Below are positions 5,964-12,570 of a DNA stretch of 14,837 nucleotides, piece by piece. The notes beneath the pieces were generated by a model, which had not been told where the DNA came from, did no database searches, and saw nothing but the letters and a program-made list of their open reading frames with translations. The DNA lies in NCBI GenBank assembly GCA_026197015.1, contig JAPHRB010000164.1, forward strand, positions 1-14,837. Reading direction: 5' to 3'. Position numbers and translations under genes: made by a program. This DNA is from Gammaproteobacteria bacterium (GTDB lineage Bacteria; Pseudomonadota; Gammaproteobacteria; SZUA-229). Every line of letters starts with the position of its first letter. Position 1 is the stretch's first letter.

Positions 5964-7529
5964 ATGAATACACAAGAAACAGCTAAAGAAAAATTAATTA
6001 TATTTGATACAACATTACGCGACGGCGAGCAGAGCCCCGGCGCTTCAATGACTAAAGATGAAAAAGTGCATATAGCTAAAGCACTGGAGCGAATGAAGGT
6101 TGATATTATTGAGGCCGGTTTTCCTATTGCGTCCGAAGGTGATTTCGAAGCCGTAAAAGCAGTAGCCGAAGCCGTAAAAGATAGCACTGTCTGTGGCCTG
6201 GCCCGGGCACTGGCTGGTGATATAAGTCGAGCGGCTGAAGCACTTAAAAAAGCTAACTCGTCACGTATCCATACTTTTATAGCAACCTCGCCTATTCATA
6301 TGAAAATGAAGTTGCGTATGCAGCCCGATGATGTCTTAAAGCAGGCTGTAGATGCGGTTAAGTTATCACGCCAGTTTACAGATAATGTGGAGTTTTCTCC
6401 TGAAGATGCGGGTCGCTCCGAGCTTGATTTTTTATGCCGGGTAATTGAAGCGGTTATCGATGCGGGTGCAACAACAATTAATATCCCGGATACTGTGGGT
6501 TATAATTTACCCAATCAGTTTGGTGAATTAATTAGAAACTTAATTGAAAAAATTCCAAACTCTGACAAAGCTATATTCTCAGTGCACTGTCACAATGATT
6601 TAGGGCTTGCCGTTGCTAACTCATTATCGGCTGTTCAAAATGGTGCGCGTCAGGTTGAGTGCACTATTAACGGCCTTGGTGAAAGAGCTGGTAATGCAGC
6701 TTTAGAAGAAGTTGTAATGGCGGTGCGCACGCGTCAGGATTTGTTCACCTGTGATAGCAATTTAGATACAACACAAATCATGTCATGTTCTAAATTAATT
6801 TCCAGTGTGACCGGTTTTCCTGTGCAACCGAATAAAGCGATTGTTGGCGCAAATGCCTTTGCCCATGAGTCGGGTATACATCAGGATGGTATTTTAAAAA
6901 GCCGCGAAACTTACGAAATTATGCGCGCTGAAGATGTTGGCTGGAATGAAAAACAAATTGTTTTGGGTAAACATTCAGGGCGTAATGCGTTTAAAACGCG
7001 TCTTGGAGAATTAGACATAGAGCTTGATTCTGAAGAAGATTTAAATTCTGCTTTTTCCCGTTTCAAAACATTAGCAGATAAAAAACACGATATCTTTGAT
7101 GAAGACTTACGTGCATTAATGGCAGACTCAAGCTGGAGTGCTGCGAATGAGCAGTTTAAATTAATAAGTTTAAAAGTTTGCTCTGAAACAGGAGAGACGC
7201 CGCATGCTGATGTAGTTGTTCAGGTTGATGGCAAAGAGGTGGCTGCCAGTGAGTTTGGAAGTGGGCCGGTTGATGCCGCTTTTAAAGCCATAGAAAAAAT
7301 AACCCATAGTGACTCGGAGTTAAAACTATATTCGGTAAATAATATTACCAGTGGTACCGATTCACAAGGTGAGGTGTCGGTGCGTTTGTCAAAAGATGAT
7401 ATAGTGGTAAACGGACAGGGAGCGGATACAGATATAGTTATTGCTTCGGCAAAAGCTTATATTAATGCACTGAATCGTATAATGGTATCAAATGCAGATC
7501 GACCACATCCGCAAATGGGTGATGTGTAA
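5964..7529 (+). CDS. leuA: 2-isopropylmalate synthase
   Basis: Condenses acetyl-CoA with 2-oxoisovalerate, the committed step of leucine synthesis, and is feedback inhibited by leucine. The frame extends to TTG 5946, but ATG 5964 is chosen: AGGA (5950-5953) lies ten bases upstream and the product (521 residues) matches the usual length. The TIM-barrel catalytic domain (about 10-280) opens with DTTLRDGEQSPG (R19, D20), has the metal ligands H208 and H210 in HCHNDLG, and N244 in NGLGERAGN. The subdomain motif HESGIHQDG follows. The C-terminal alpha/beta regulatory domain (about 390-515) binds leucine in homologues. The gene is monocistronic by position: it has its own promoter and leader upstream and hairpins downstream. 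Confidence 0.97.
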   Translation: MNTQETAKEKLIIFDTTLRDGEQSPGASMTKDEKVHIAKALERMKVDIIEAGFPIASEGDFEAVKAVAEAVKDSTVCGLARALAGDISRAAEALKKANSSRIHTFIATSPIHMKMKLRMQPDDVLKQAVDAVKLSRQFTDNVEFSPEDAGRSELDFLCRVIEAVIDAGATTINIPDTVGYNLPNQFGELIRNLIEKIPNSDKAIFSVHCHNDLGLAVANSLSAVQNGARQVECTINGLGERAGNAALEEVVMAVRTRQDLFTCDSNLDTTQIMSCSKLISSVTGFPVQPNKAIVGANAFAHESGIHQDGILKSRETYEIMRAEDVGWNEKQIVLGKHSGRNAFKTRLGELDIELDSEEDLNSAFSRFKTLADKKHDIFDEDLRALMADSSWSAANEQFKLISLKVCSETGETPHADVVVQVDGKEVAASEFGSGPVDAAFKAIEKITHSDSELKLYSVNNITSGTDSQGEVSVRLSKDDIVVNGQGADTDIVIASAKAYINALNRIMVSNADRPHPQMGDV

Positions 7530-7537
7530 AGTTGTAT

Positions 7538-7587
7538 TGACTTTAGCTTAAAGTCAGCGACCTTATAATATTTAAGTCGTTGGCTTT
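7538..7587 (+). terminator. Mutually exclusive hairpins after leuA, possible terminator
   Basis: TGACTTTA (7538-7545) pairs with TAAAGTCA (7549-7556) around GCT. The second arm can instead pair downstream: AAAGTCAGCGAC (7550-7561) matches GTCGTTGGCTTT (7576-7587) over 12 positions with two G-U pairs. The two hairpins share bases and cannot coexist. There is no proper T-tract, so termination is uncertain. A TATAAT hexamer (7564-7569) sits in the loop; the TTGACT at 7537 is 21 bases away, too far for a standard promoter. Confidence 0.35.
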
Positions 7588-7656
7588 AAGTGCATAAAAT
7601 TCAGAAATAATAGTTTAGATTTTAATTTTTAATGTGGGTTGTTAGAAAGAGTAGAG

Positions 7657-8502
7657 ATGACAGACAACATAGATAATAACTCAGCAGGTTTTAATAAGGG
7701 TAATGAGTTACCAGAGTCTCTACGCTGTCAGTATCTTAAAGTTATGGGTATACAGACCTGGTTTGATCCCCAGCTCGAAGCTGCAATGCCTGAGCTGCCA
7801 GCAGTAAATGTAGCAGACGTTAAAACAGAACATGCTCAAAACAAAAAAGTATCAGAGACACCTCAACTAACACCTGAAAAACTAATAACAGAAACTTCGC
7901 CAACTGAAACTGTAAGTCAGGCACAAGTGACGACATCGCAACAAATACAGCGTAGCTCAGTTGATAATTTAGATGATTTAAATTTAAAAATCTCCCAGTG
8001 TGAATTATGTGAATTACATACTAGTCGTAAGCAGGTTGTTACGGGAGAAGGTGATACAGGTGCTAACCTGTTCATAATAACCGATGCGCCGGTTGATGAT
8101 TCTAATGCTGAATATGCATTATTAAATATAAATGATAAAACGATGCTGCAGCAGATGTTGCAAACAATTAATTGCTCACTATCTAACGTATACATCAGTA
8201 GTTTAGTGAAATGCCGGCCGCCAGAGCAGCGTTCACCCCAGACATCAGAAATGATTTGTTGTGAAGATCACCTGACAGCCCAGATTAAACTGGTTAAGCC
8301 GAGTGTTATACTGGTGATGGGGGAGTTAGCTAGTCAGCAGTTACTGGTAAGTCAAAAGTCGTTAACTGATTTGCGATTGCGTCAGCATAAACATTTAGGT
8401 ATACCGGTATATGCTTCATATCATCCTGCAGAGATGTTTGATTCGTCGGAAACTAAACGCAAAGTATGGGCAGATCTGCTACAAATAAGTAATCATATCT
8501 AA
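7657..8502 (+). CDS. HolD (psi)-like protein with degenerate family-4 UDG domain
   Basis: Residues 27-35 read LKVMGIQTW, matching the L-x2-[LM]-G-I-x2-W peptide near the N-terminus of E. coli HolD (psi), which binds the clamp loader. A polar, probably disordered linker (about 45-105) follows. Residues 110-270 resemble family-4 uracil-DNA glycosylases: C115-x2-C118, KCRPP with C186, and C201/C202 at the spacing of the fourth Fe-S ligand, then MGELA and H256-P257 in YHPAEM. The catalytic GEAPG motif is TDAPV (142-146) and the PFVGRAG loop is absent, so glycosylase activity is doubtful. ATG 7657 is preferred to TTG 7639 (281 residues, GAG-rich upstream). It lies 15 bases before rimI, the place of holD in E. 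coli; from memory, a cryptic psi subunit has been described in Pseudomonas. Alternative annotation: uracil-DNA glycosylase family protein. Confidence 0.7.
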   Translation: MTDNIDNNSAGFNKGNELPESLRCQYLKVMGIQTWFDPQLEAAMPELPAVNVADVKTEHAQNKKVSETPQLTPEKLITETSPTETVSQAQVTTSQQIQRSSVDNLDDLNLKISQCELCELHTSRKQVVTGEGDTGANLFIITDAPVDDSNAEYALLNINDKTMLQQMLQTINCSLSNVYISSLVKCRPPEQRSPQTSEMICCEDHLTAQIKLVKPSVILVMGELASQQLLVSQKSLTDLRLRQHKHLGIPVYASYHPAEMFDSSETKRKVWADLLQISNHI

Positions 8503-8517
8503 TTAAAATAAATATAT

Positions 8518-9003
8518 ATGGCAGTAAATCCTGAAATAGATCTGGTGAGTGGTTTTCGTGAAATGACGGAAGCTGACGTGCCTGAAATAATAGAAATTGA
8601 ACGTCTGGTTTACACTCACCCCTGGTCTGAAGGCATATTTAAAGACTGTATACGCGTTGGTTATAACTGCTGGGTGTTTTTAGATCAGGATAAGATACAG
8701 GCTTATGGGCTTGTTTCTGTTGCGGTTAATGAGGCGCATATACTTAATATTTGTGTATCACCCGAAGTGCAAGGCAAAGGCTTAGGTAAACGAATGTTGC
8801 ACAAATTAATGCAGTTGGCAGAAGACAGGCAGGGCAACTCAATTTTTCTTGAAGTACGTGAGTCAAATTTAATTGCTCAAAATTTATATGATCAGGAAGG
8901 CTTTAATCGTATTGGAATACGAAAGAATTATTATCCCTCTGAAGACGGGCGAGAAGATGCGCTGGTTTTTGCAAAAGAACTTAACCTGGACAAGTTGTTC
9001 TAA
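8518..9003 (+). CDS. rimI: [Ribosomal protein bS18]-alanine N-acetyltransferase
   Basis: GNAT-family enzyme that acetylates the N-terminal alanine of ribosomal protein S18 using acetyl-CoA. In 161 residues it shows the acetyl-CoA loop QGKGLGKRML (85-94) after strand ILNICVSPEV, the LEVR strand with catalytic Glu E112, and Tyr Y124 twelve residues later, the same spacing as E103 and Y115 of the E. coli enzyme. The RimI-typical ending RKNYYP...GREDALVFAKEL is at 136-154. The start has no evident Shine-Dalgarno (AT-rich AATAAATATAT precedes it), and the N-terminus is about nine residues longer than the E. coli protein. It sits between the HolD-like gene and a metallopeptidase gene, and its stop codon overlaps the next start. 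Confidence 0.92.
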   Translation: MAVNPEIDLVSGFREMTEADVPEIIEIERLVYTHPWSEGIFKDCIRVGYNCWVFLDQDKIQAYGLVSVAVNEAHILNICVSPEVQGKGLGKRMLHKLMQLAEDRQGNSIFLEVRESNLIAQNLYDQEGFNRIGIRKNYYPSEDGREDALVFAKELNLDKLF

Positions 9004-10121
9004 TGAAAAATCACCAGAAGGAAGTGGTGTATTCAAGTATCATTATCCCTTCTATTACCCTGTCAGTTATTCTGGTAATTGTATTTCTAAGCTGGTTGTT
9101 CTTTCATAATATATCTCCATATCAGGATAAACCTGAGCATTGGTTGCCCATTTCACTTCCCGAATTACAAAATCCTGTTGTATTACGTGTTGTTTATGTA
9201 GAAAATTCACGATTTAAATCTTTAACTGAAGATCAACTTAAAAAGATTTTGGATAAAACATCAGAACTGGTATCTGAGTTTTTTTCAGTTGAAGTGGTAT
9301 TTGATTATAAGAAAAAAACGAGCATTCAAAGCCTGTTTGATAACTTGCCATTAGACGTCAAAAAATATCAGTCTCAAAAAATAGTTTCCATCGAAGACGA
9401 GCAGAGTGGAATTGAAACTTTCAATAAAATTAGAAATTCTATCGCGCAGCAGATTAAACATGAAAACAACTCAGAACAGTCAATTATTGACTATGCGACC
9501 CCGTATTTAATTGATTATAAAAAAATAAATAATATAGAAGAGTTAACAACTGAATTAACAAAAACAATTATGCAGCGTTATCAGTACTGGACAGAGCAAC
9601 TCGCAAATGATGGTAAACCTGTGCTCGATGCCTCACCTTTTAATCAGTGGATATACTGGGACTCACTGGGTTATGGAGACTTGCCATATGAAATTGTTAT
9701 TACTAACCAGTTAGTAGCAAGTATTGAGGATAATGGAATGCCAGTGCATACCTGCCTGCGTGGAGGTATAACGGGAGGTAATATGACATTTAATAAACAC
9801 AGCGAATTAGGCGGTTTTGTTTTTGTTAGTGCTTTTCAAATAATTAATGATAATAAATTAATGAGTTATCTTCGTGAAGATGAAACCTATACGCAGCAGC
9901 AAACCATAAACTATATTGCCGCTACCCTAACTCATGAGCTGGGTCATTTACTGTTTCATTATGCACACCCCTTTAATGCGCAGAGCTGCATTATGAACCC
10001 CACGCCGTTACTGCATTATAGACAGTGGTTTGATCAACTTGATGTTAAAAAGTGCCAGCAGCTCAATTCACCTATGTTAAAACCCGGCGCTGTAACCTTA
10101 AAATATAATGTAAAGTGGTAA
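9003..10121 (+). CDS. Membrane-anchored HExxH zinc metallopeptidase, unknown family
   Basis: This 372-residue protein begins with one hydrophobic helix (about 12-34), suggesting an inner-membrane anchor with the rest in the periplasm. The C-terminal third carries LTHELGHLLFHYAHPF: H311, E312 and H315 form the zinc-binding HExxH, with H319 and H322 as candidate third ligands. C329 and the following M331 in SCIMNP resemble the Met-turn of metzincins, but the spacing (HExxH-x3-H-x2-H) is not the canonical HExxHxxGxxH. A second cysteine is at C251 and a third at C351. The middle (about 75-200) is helical and charged. The ATG overlaps the last base of the rimI stop (TAATG), indicating translational coupling. 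I do not recognise a named family; a peptidase function is inferred from the motif alone. Confidence 0.75.
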   Translation: MKNHQKEVVYSSIIIPSITLSVILVIVFLSWLFFHNISPYQDKPEHWLPISLPELQNPVVLRVVYVENSRFKSLTEDQLKKILDKTSELVSEFFSVEVVFDYKKKTSIQSLFDNLPLDVKKYQSQKIVSIEDEQSGIETFNKIRNSIAQQIKHENNSEQSIIDYATPYLIDYKKINNIEELTTELTKTIMQRYQYWTEQLANDGKPVLDASPFNQWIYWDSLGYGDLPYEIVITNQLVASIEDNGMPVHTCLRGGITGGNMTFNKHSELGGFVFVSAFQIINDNKLMSYLREDETYTQQQTINYIAATLTHELGHLLFHYAHPFNAQSCIMNPTPLLHYRQWFDQLDVKKCQQLNSPMLKPGAVTLKYNVKW

Positions 10122-10396
10122 GTCCTGTATAAATCATTATTGTTTAAGGGTTTTATTATTTTGAAAAATATTTATAATGTCGACCCAAATAGAATACTTT
10201 AATAATATAAATCTCCAGTTTAAGGCAATTGTCTGATTAAATGTGTTTTTGAGGCAATAATTGACCCGGGTATTAGAATTAATGATTAACCTGGCTAGCC
10301 TCAATGCACTTTTAATAGACTAAACTCTTATTTAATAACTGTTCCTGTAAATTGAAGAAAAAACTTCAATTTCCTTGTCATTCCAGGTAAATACAT
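10122..10396 (+). promoter_or_regulatory. Upstream region of the FadL-like gene with 5' hairpin
   Basis: No gene is seen here. A perfect nine-base stem, AAATTGAAG (10349-10357) with CTTCAATTT (10364-10372) around an A6 loop, lies 24 bases before the next ATG and would be in its 5' UTR. A weak promoter candidate is TTGACC (10261-10266), a 17-base spacer and GATTAA (10284-10289). A perfect TATAAT (10173-10178) lacks a suitable -35. The direct repeat AGGCAAT occurs at 10223 and 10252. Confidence 0.35.
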
Positions 10397-11689
10397 ATGA
10401 AAAATAAAATCTTAGCGGTTCTCGCTGCTTCTGTAACAGCTACTTCGTTTAACGTGCTAGCAACTAATGGTGACTCACTTATTGGTCTTGGTGCTATCTC
10501 CCGTTCAATGGGGGGCACCGGTGTGGCTCACTTTTCGGGTGCCGAATCGGCATTGAAAAACCCTGCGTTATTATCTCAACAGAAGGGTATTGAAGTGATG
10601 TTTGGTGGCACTTATTTTGCACCAGACGTTCAAGTAACCAAAAATGGCAGCCCGGAAGATTTAACGGCAACCAGTGATGCAGATAAAAATATGATACCAG
10701 AAGTCGCAATCGCCCATGAATTAGGTGATGGCTGGGTGGTAGGCGTTGGCATGTTTGGTTCGGCGGGTATGGGAACAGACTGGCGAGATAGTGCGCCAAT
10801 GACAGACCCGGCTACGGGGCAGGTAGGGCTTTATGGTATGCGCTCTAACTTGTTATTACTTAAATTTGCAGTGCCTTTTGCATACAGTCAGGATAACTGG
10901 TCAGTTGGTATTGCACCGGTATTACAATATGGCGCATTAGATTTAGCGTTCACCACATCTAATACTGATCAGTTTGGTCTCCTTAATACCCCGCCGACAA
11001 AACAGATAGGCCAGGGTTCATCATATGATTTTGGTATGGGTTTTGATTTAGGTTTCTCATTTAACATACCCAGTTCTGGTATTACACTGGGTCTGGTTTA
11101 TGAGTCGTCTATTGAAATGACTTATGATCATCAAATTAGTAACTCAGCGGCCGCATTTGGTTATGGCCAGCCAGGCGCATTAGCTAACTTTACCGATGAT
11201 CTTGAGCAACCGGCACATATTGCAGCAGGTATAGACTGGCAGAACGATATGATGTCAGTAACATTTGATATTAAAAATATTATGTGGGGTGATGCTAAAG
11301 GTTACGAAGACTTTGGCTGGGAAAACCAGACAGTTTATGCCTTAGGTGTAGAGTATTTACTGGATGATAAGCTGGCGCTTAGATTTGGTTATAACTACGG
11401 TAAAAATCCAATTGAAAATAGTACAGATACAACACCTGTATTTACTGGTGGGCCAACCAATGGAGATGTTTTAAATACATTTAACCATGTAATGTTTCCA
11501 GCAATTACAGAGCAACATTTCACAGCAGGTTTTGGTTACGCATTTTCTAAAAATGTAGGGCTGGATATGGCGCTTACATATGCAACCAGCCCAGATGTAA
11601 CGGTGTCTGCACAAACAACGGGTTTGGGTGATATAACTATAACCAATGATCAGCTGGCTATTACAGCTGCTATTAAGTATGGATTTTAA
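10397..11689 (+). CDS. OmpP1/FadL-family outer membrane channel
   Basis: An outer-membrane beta-barrel of the family that imports long-chain fatty acids or other hydrophobic compounds. It has a signal peptide with cleavage after VLA (residue 22). The mature N-terminus NGDSLIGLGAISRSMGGTGVA and the following ALKNPALLS are the plug-domain signature of the family. The rest shows alternating aromatic/polar beta strands with many GxG turns, ending in LAITAAIKYGF with the C-terminal Phe required for barrel assembly. The length of 430 residues is usual. The substrate cannot be told from sequence; E. coli FadL is only one of several functional types. A hairpin lies in the 5' UTR and a strong terminator follows, so it is a single-gene transcript. 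Confidence 0.85.
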   Translation: MKNKILAVLAASVTATSFNVLATNGDSLIGLGAISRSMGGTGVAHFSGAESALKNPALLSQQKGIEVMFGGTYFAPDVQVTKNGSPEDLTATSDADKNMIPEVAIAHELGDGWVVGVGMFGSAGMGTDWRDSAPMTDPATGQVGLYGMRSNLLLLKFAVPFAYSQDNWSVGIAPVLQYGALDLAFTTSNTDQFGLLNTPPTKQIGQGSSYDFGMGFDLGFSFNIPSSGITLGLVYESSIEMTYDHQISNSAAAFGYGQPGALANFTDDLEQPAHIAAGIDWQNDMMSVTFDIKNIMWGDAKGYEDFGWENQTVYALGVEYLLDDKLALRFGYNYGKNPIENSTDTTPVFTGGPTNGDVLNTFNHVMFPAITEQHFTAGFGYAFSKNVGLDMALTYATSPDVTVSAQTTGLGDITITNDQLAITAAIKYGF

Positions 11690-11719
11690 ATAATAATTTA
11701 AAACTTTATATTTTTAAAT

Positions 11720-11760
11720 AAAAAAGCACCGAATACGATTTGTATTCGGTGCTTTTTTTT
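11720..11760 (+). terminator. Strong intrinsic terminator after the FadL-like gene
   Basis: A perfect 16-17 bp stem (AAAAAGCACCGAATAC, 11721-11736, with GTATTCGGTGCTTTTT, 11742-11757) surrounds GATTT and ends in T8. The A-rich left flank makes it potentially bidirectional. Confidence 0.95.
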
Positions 11761-11769
11761 GTAATTAAA

Positions 11770-11797
11770 CTCGTTCCCATGCTCCCGCGTGGGAATG
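11770..11797. repeat. Short palindromic intergenic repeat
   Basis: TTCCCATGC (11774-11782) pairs with GCGTGGGAA (11787-11795) around TCCC, with one G-U pair. The sequence CTCGTTCCCA..GCGTGGGAATG matches a dispersed repeat type I recall from many gammaproteobacterial intergenic regions. It lies between two convergent terminators. The rest of 11798-11890 shows no gene or clear structure. Confidence 0.5.
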
Positions 11798-11893
11798 TTT
11801 ACGAGTAGCGGTAGTCTACCCACCTTAAATTCGCCCATACGAATTAGCAAAATAAGCAAAAGCATAAAACTCGATTGCTACCTTACTTACAAC

Positions 11894-11935
11894 AAAAAAG
11901 AGCACAGTATCAATACTTTATGATAACTGTGCTCT
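11894..11935 (-). terminator. Intrinsic terminator of the Met-tetrad gene
   Basis: On the minus strand the stem is AGAGCACAGT (complement of 11926-11935) with ACTGTGCTCT (complement of 11899-11908), ten perfect pairs, extended by four more pairs after one bulged base. The T6 tract is the complement of 11894-11899. It ends 30 bases past the stop of the gene at 11965-12411. Confidence 0.88.
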
Positions 11936-11964
11936 CTGATTATTAAGATAAATTTAAATCGATA

Positions 11965-12411
11965 TTATCTTTGTCTAGCCATAGAACCTGGTTCTATACC
12001 AGACATAGGAGAAGCGGATTCAGCCAGATCATTACTGATGCTCTCAAGATCACGGCCCATCTCCGCTGCCATATCAGCAGTCATATCACGAGTCATATCA
12101 CGAGTCATATCACCAGCTATATCATCAGCCATATTATCAGCCATCTCACGTGTCATCTCACGTGTCATCTCAGCGGTCATATCACGAGTCATATTATCTG
12201 TATCACTATCGCGAGATGCCTTGCCCTGATCCATATCAGCGCTGTCTCTACCCATATCATCAAATTCCATGGCTAAATGCACATCTGAAATGTTCTCTTC
12301 AATCATGGCGTAAACTTCAGGGTCCACAATATCAGCTGCAGGGTGGTGTGCGTACGCGTTAGCACTAGTAAGCAGTGCGGCTAGAGTACCTAATTTTAAT
12401 AGTCTATTCAT
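11965..12411 (-). CDS. Exported methionine-tetrad repeat protein, unknown function
   Basis: A 148-residue protein with a clear signal peptide (MNRLLKLG..., cleavage after AYA at 21), leaving a mature N-terminus HHPAADIVDPEVYAM. Residues 22-60 are acidic and non-repetitive. Residues 74-118 are eleven consecutive four-residue units starting with Met (one with Ile), mostly M-T-R-[DE] or M-[AT]-x-[DEN], which would form a long charged amphipathic helix. The Shine-Dalgarno GAGG lies eight bases before the ATG. It has its own promoter (12466-12494) and terminator, and stands divergent to the TPR-barrel gene. The many methionines and mature N-terminal His-His could bind copper or act as an oxidant sink, but this is speculation. 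I recognise no named family. The opposite strand is also open across the repeat only because of the 12-base periodicity. Confidence 0.8.
   Translation of the reverse strand: MNRLLKLGTLAALLTSANAYAHHPAADIVDPEVYAMIEENISDVHLAMEFDDMGRDSADMDQGKASRDSDTDNMTRDMTAEMTREMTREMADNMADDIAGDMTRDMTRDMTADMAAEMGRDLESISNDLAESASPMSGIEPGSMARQR
12058..12192 (-). repeat. Tandem 12-bp coding repeat (Met tetrads)
   Basis: About eleven units of 12 bases, variants of the plus-strand CATATCACGAGT, encode the Met-x-x-x tetrads. Units differ mainly by single substitutions, and two neighbouring pairs are identical, which is the pattern left by slippage or unequal exchange followed by drift. The repeat stays in frame throughout. 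Confidence 0.85.
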
Positions 12412-12441
12412 TGAACTTTCCTCTATCTATTTATGATTAAT

Positions 12442-12458
12442 GTGGGATTTATTCCCAC
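12442..12458 (-). promoter_or_regulatory. Palindrome at the 5' end of the Met-tetrad mRNA
   Basis: GTGGGA (12442-12447) and TCCCAC (12453-12458) flank TTTAT. The predicted transcription start of the minus-strand gene is near 12459, so the mRNA would begin with this six-base hairpin. It may equally be an operator site. Confidence 0.45.
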
Positions 12459-12465
12459 GCGGCCT

Positions 12466-12494
12466 ATTATGTGTGGTAATATTTCCCACGTCAA
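12466..12494 (-). promoter_or_regulatory. sigma70-type promoter of the Met-tetrad gene
   Basis: Read on the minus strand, -35 TTGACG (complement of 12489-12494) and -10 CATAAT (complement of 12466-12471) are separated by exactly 17 bases. Both hexamers match the consensus at five of six positions. The octamer CGTGGGAA occurs at the -35/spacer junction (complement of 12483-12490) and again 31 bases downstream (complement of 12452-12459). Confidence 0.65.
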
Positions 12495-12570
12495 GACTGG
12501 TAGTCATAAAGATGTCGACTAGTTCAAGTTATTGAGATGAGCCAGAAGCAACGTGGAGCACGGTACTAAA

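Noticed and set aside
5777..6187. Minus-strand frame overlapping the leader and leuA start
   Set aside because: It lies antisense to the conserved LeuA coding sequence and has no recognisable protein features.
7537..7569. TTGACT ... TATAAT as a promoter for the HolD-like/rimI operon
   Set aside because: The spacer is 21 bases, well outside the usual 16-18, and both hexamers are tied up in hairpins.
12058..12192. CRISPR-like array
   Set aside because: Units are contiguous 12-base coding repeats with no spacers.
11971..12276. Plus-strand frames across the Met-tetrad repeat (for example ITSHITSHITS)
   Set aside because: They are by-products of the 12-base periodicity; the minus-strand frame has the signal peptide, ribosome binding site, promoter and terminator.
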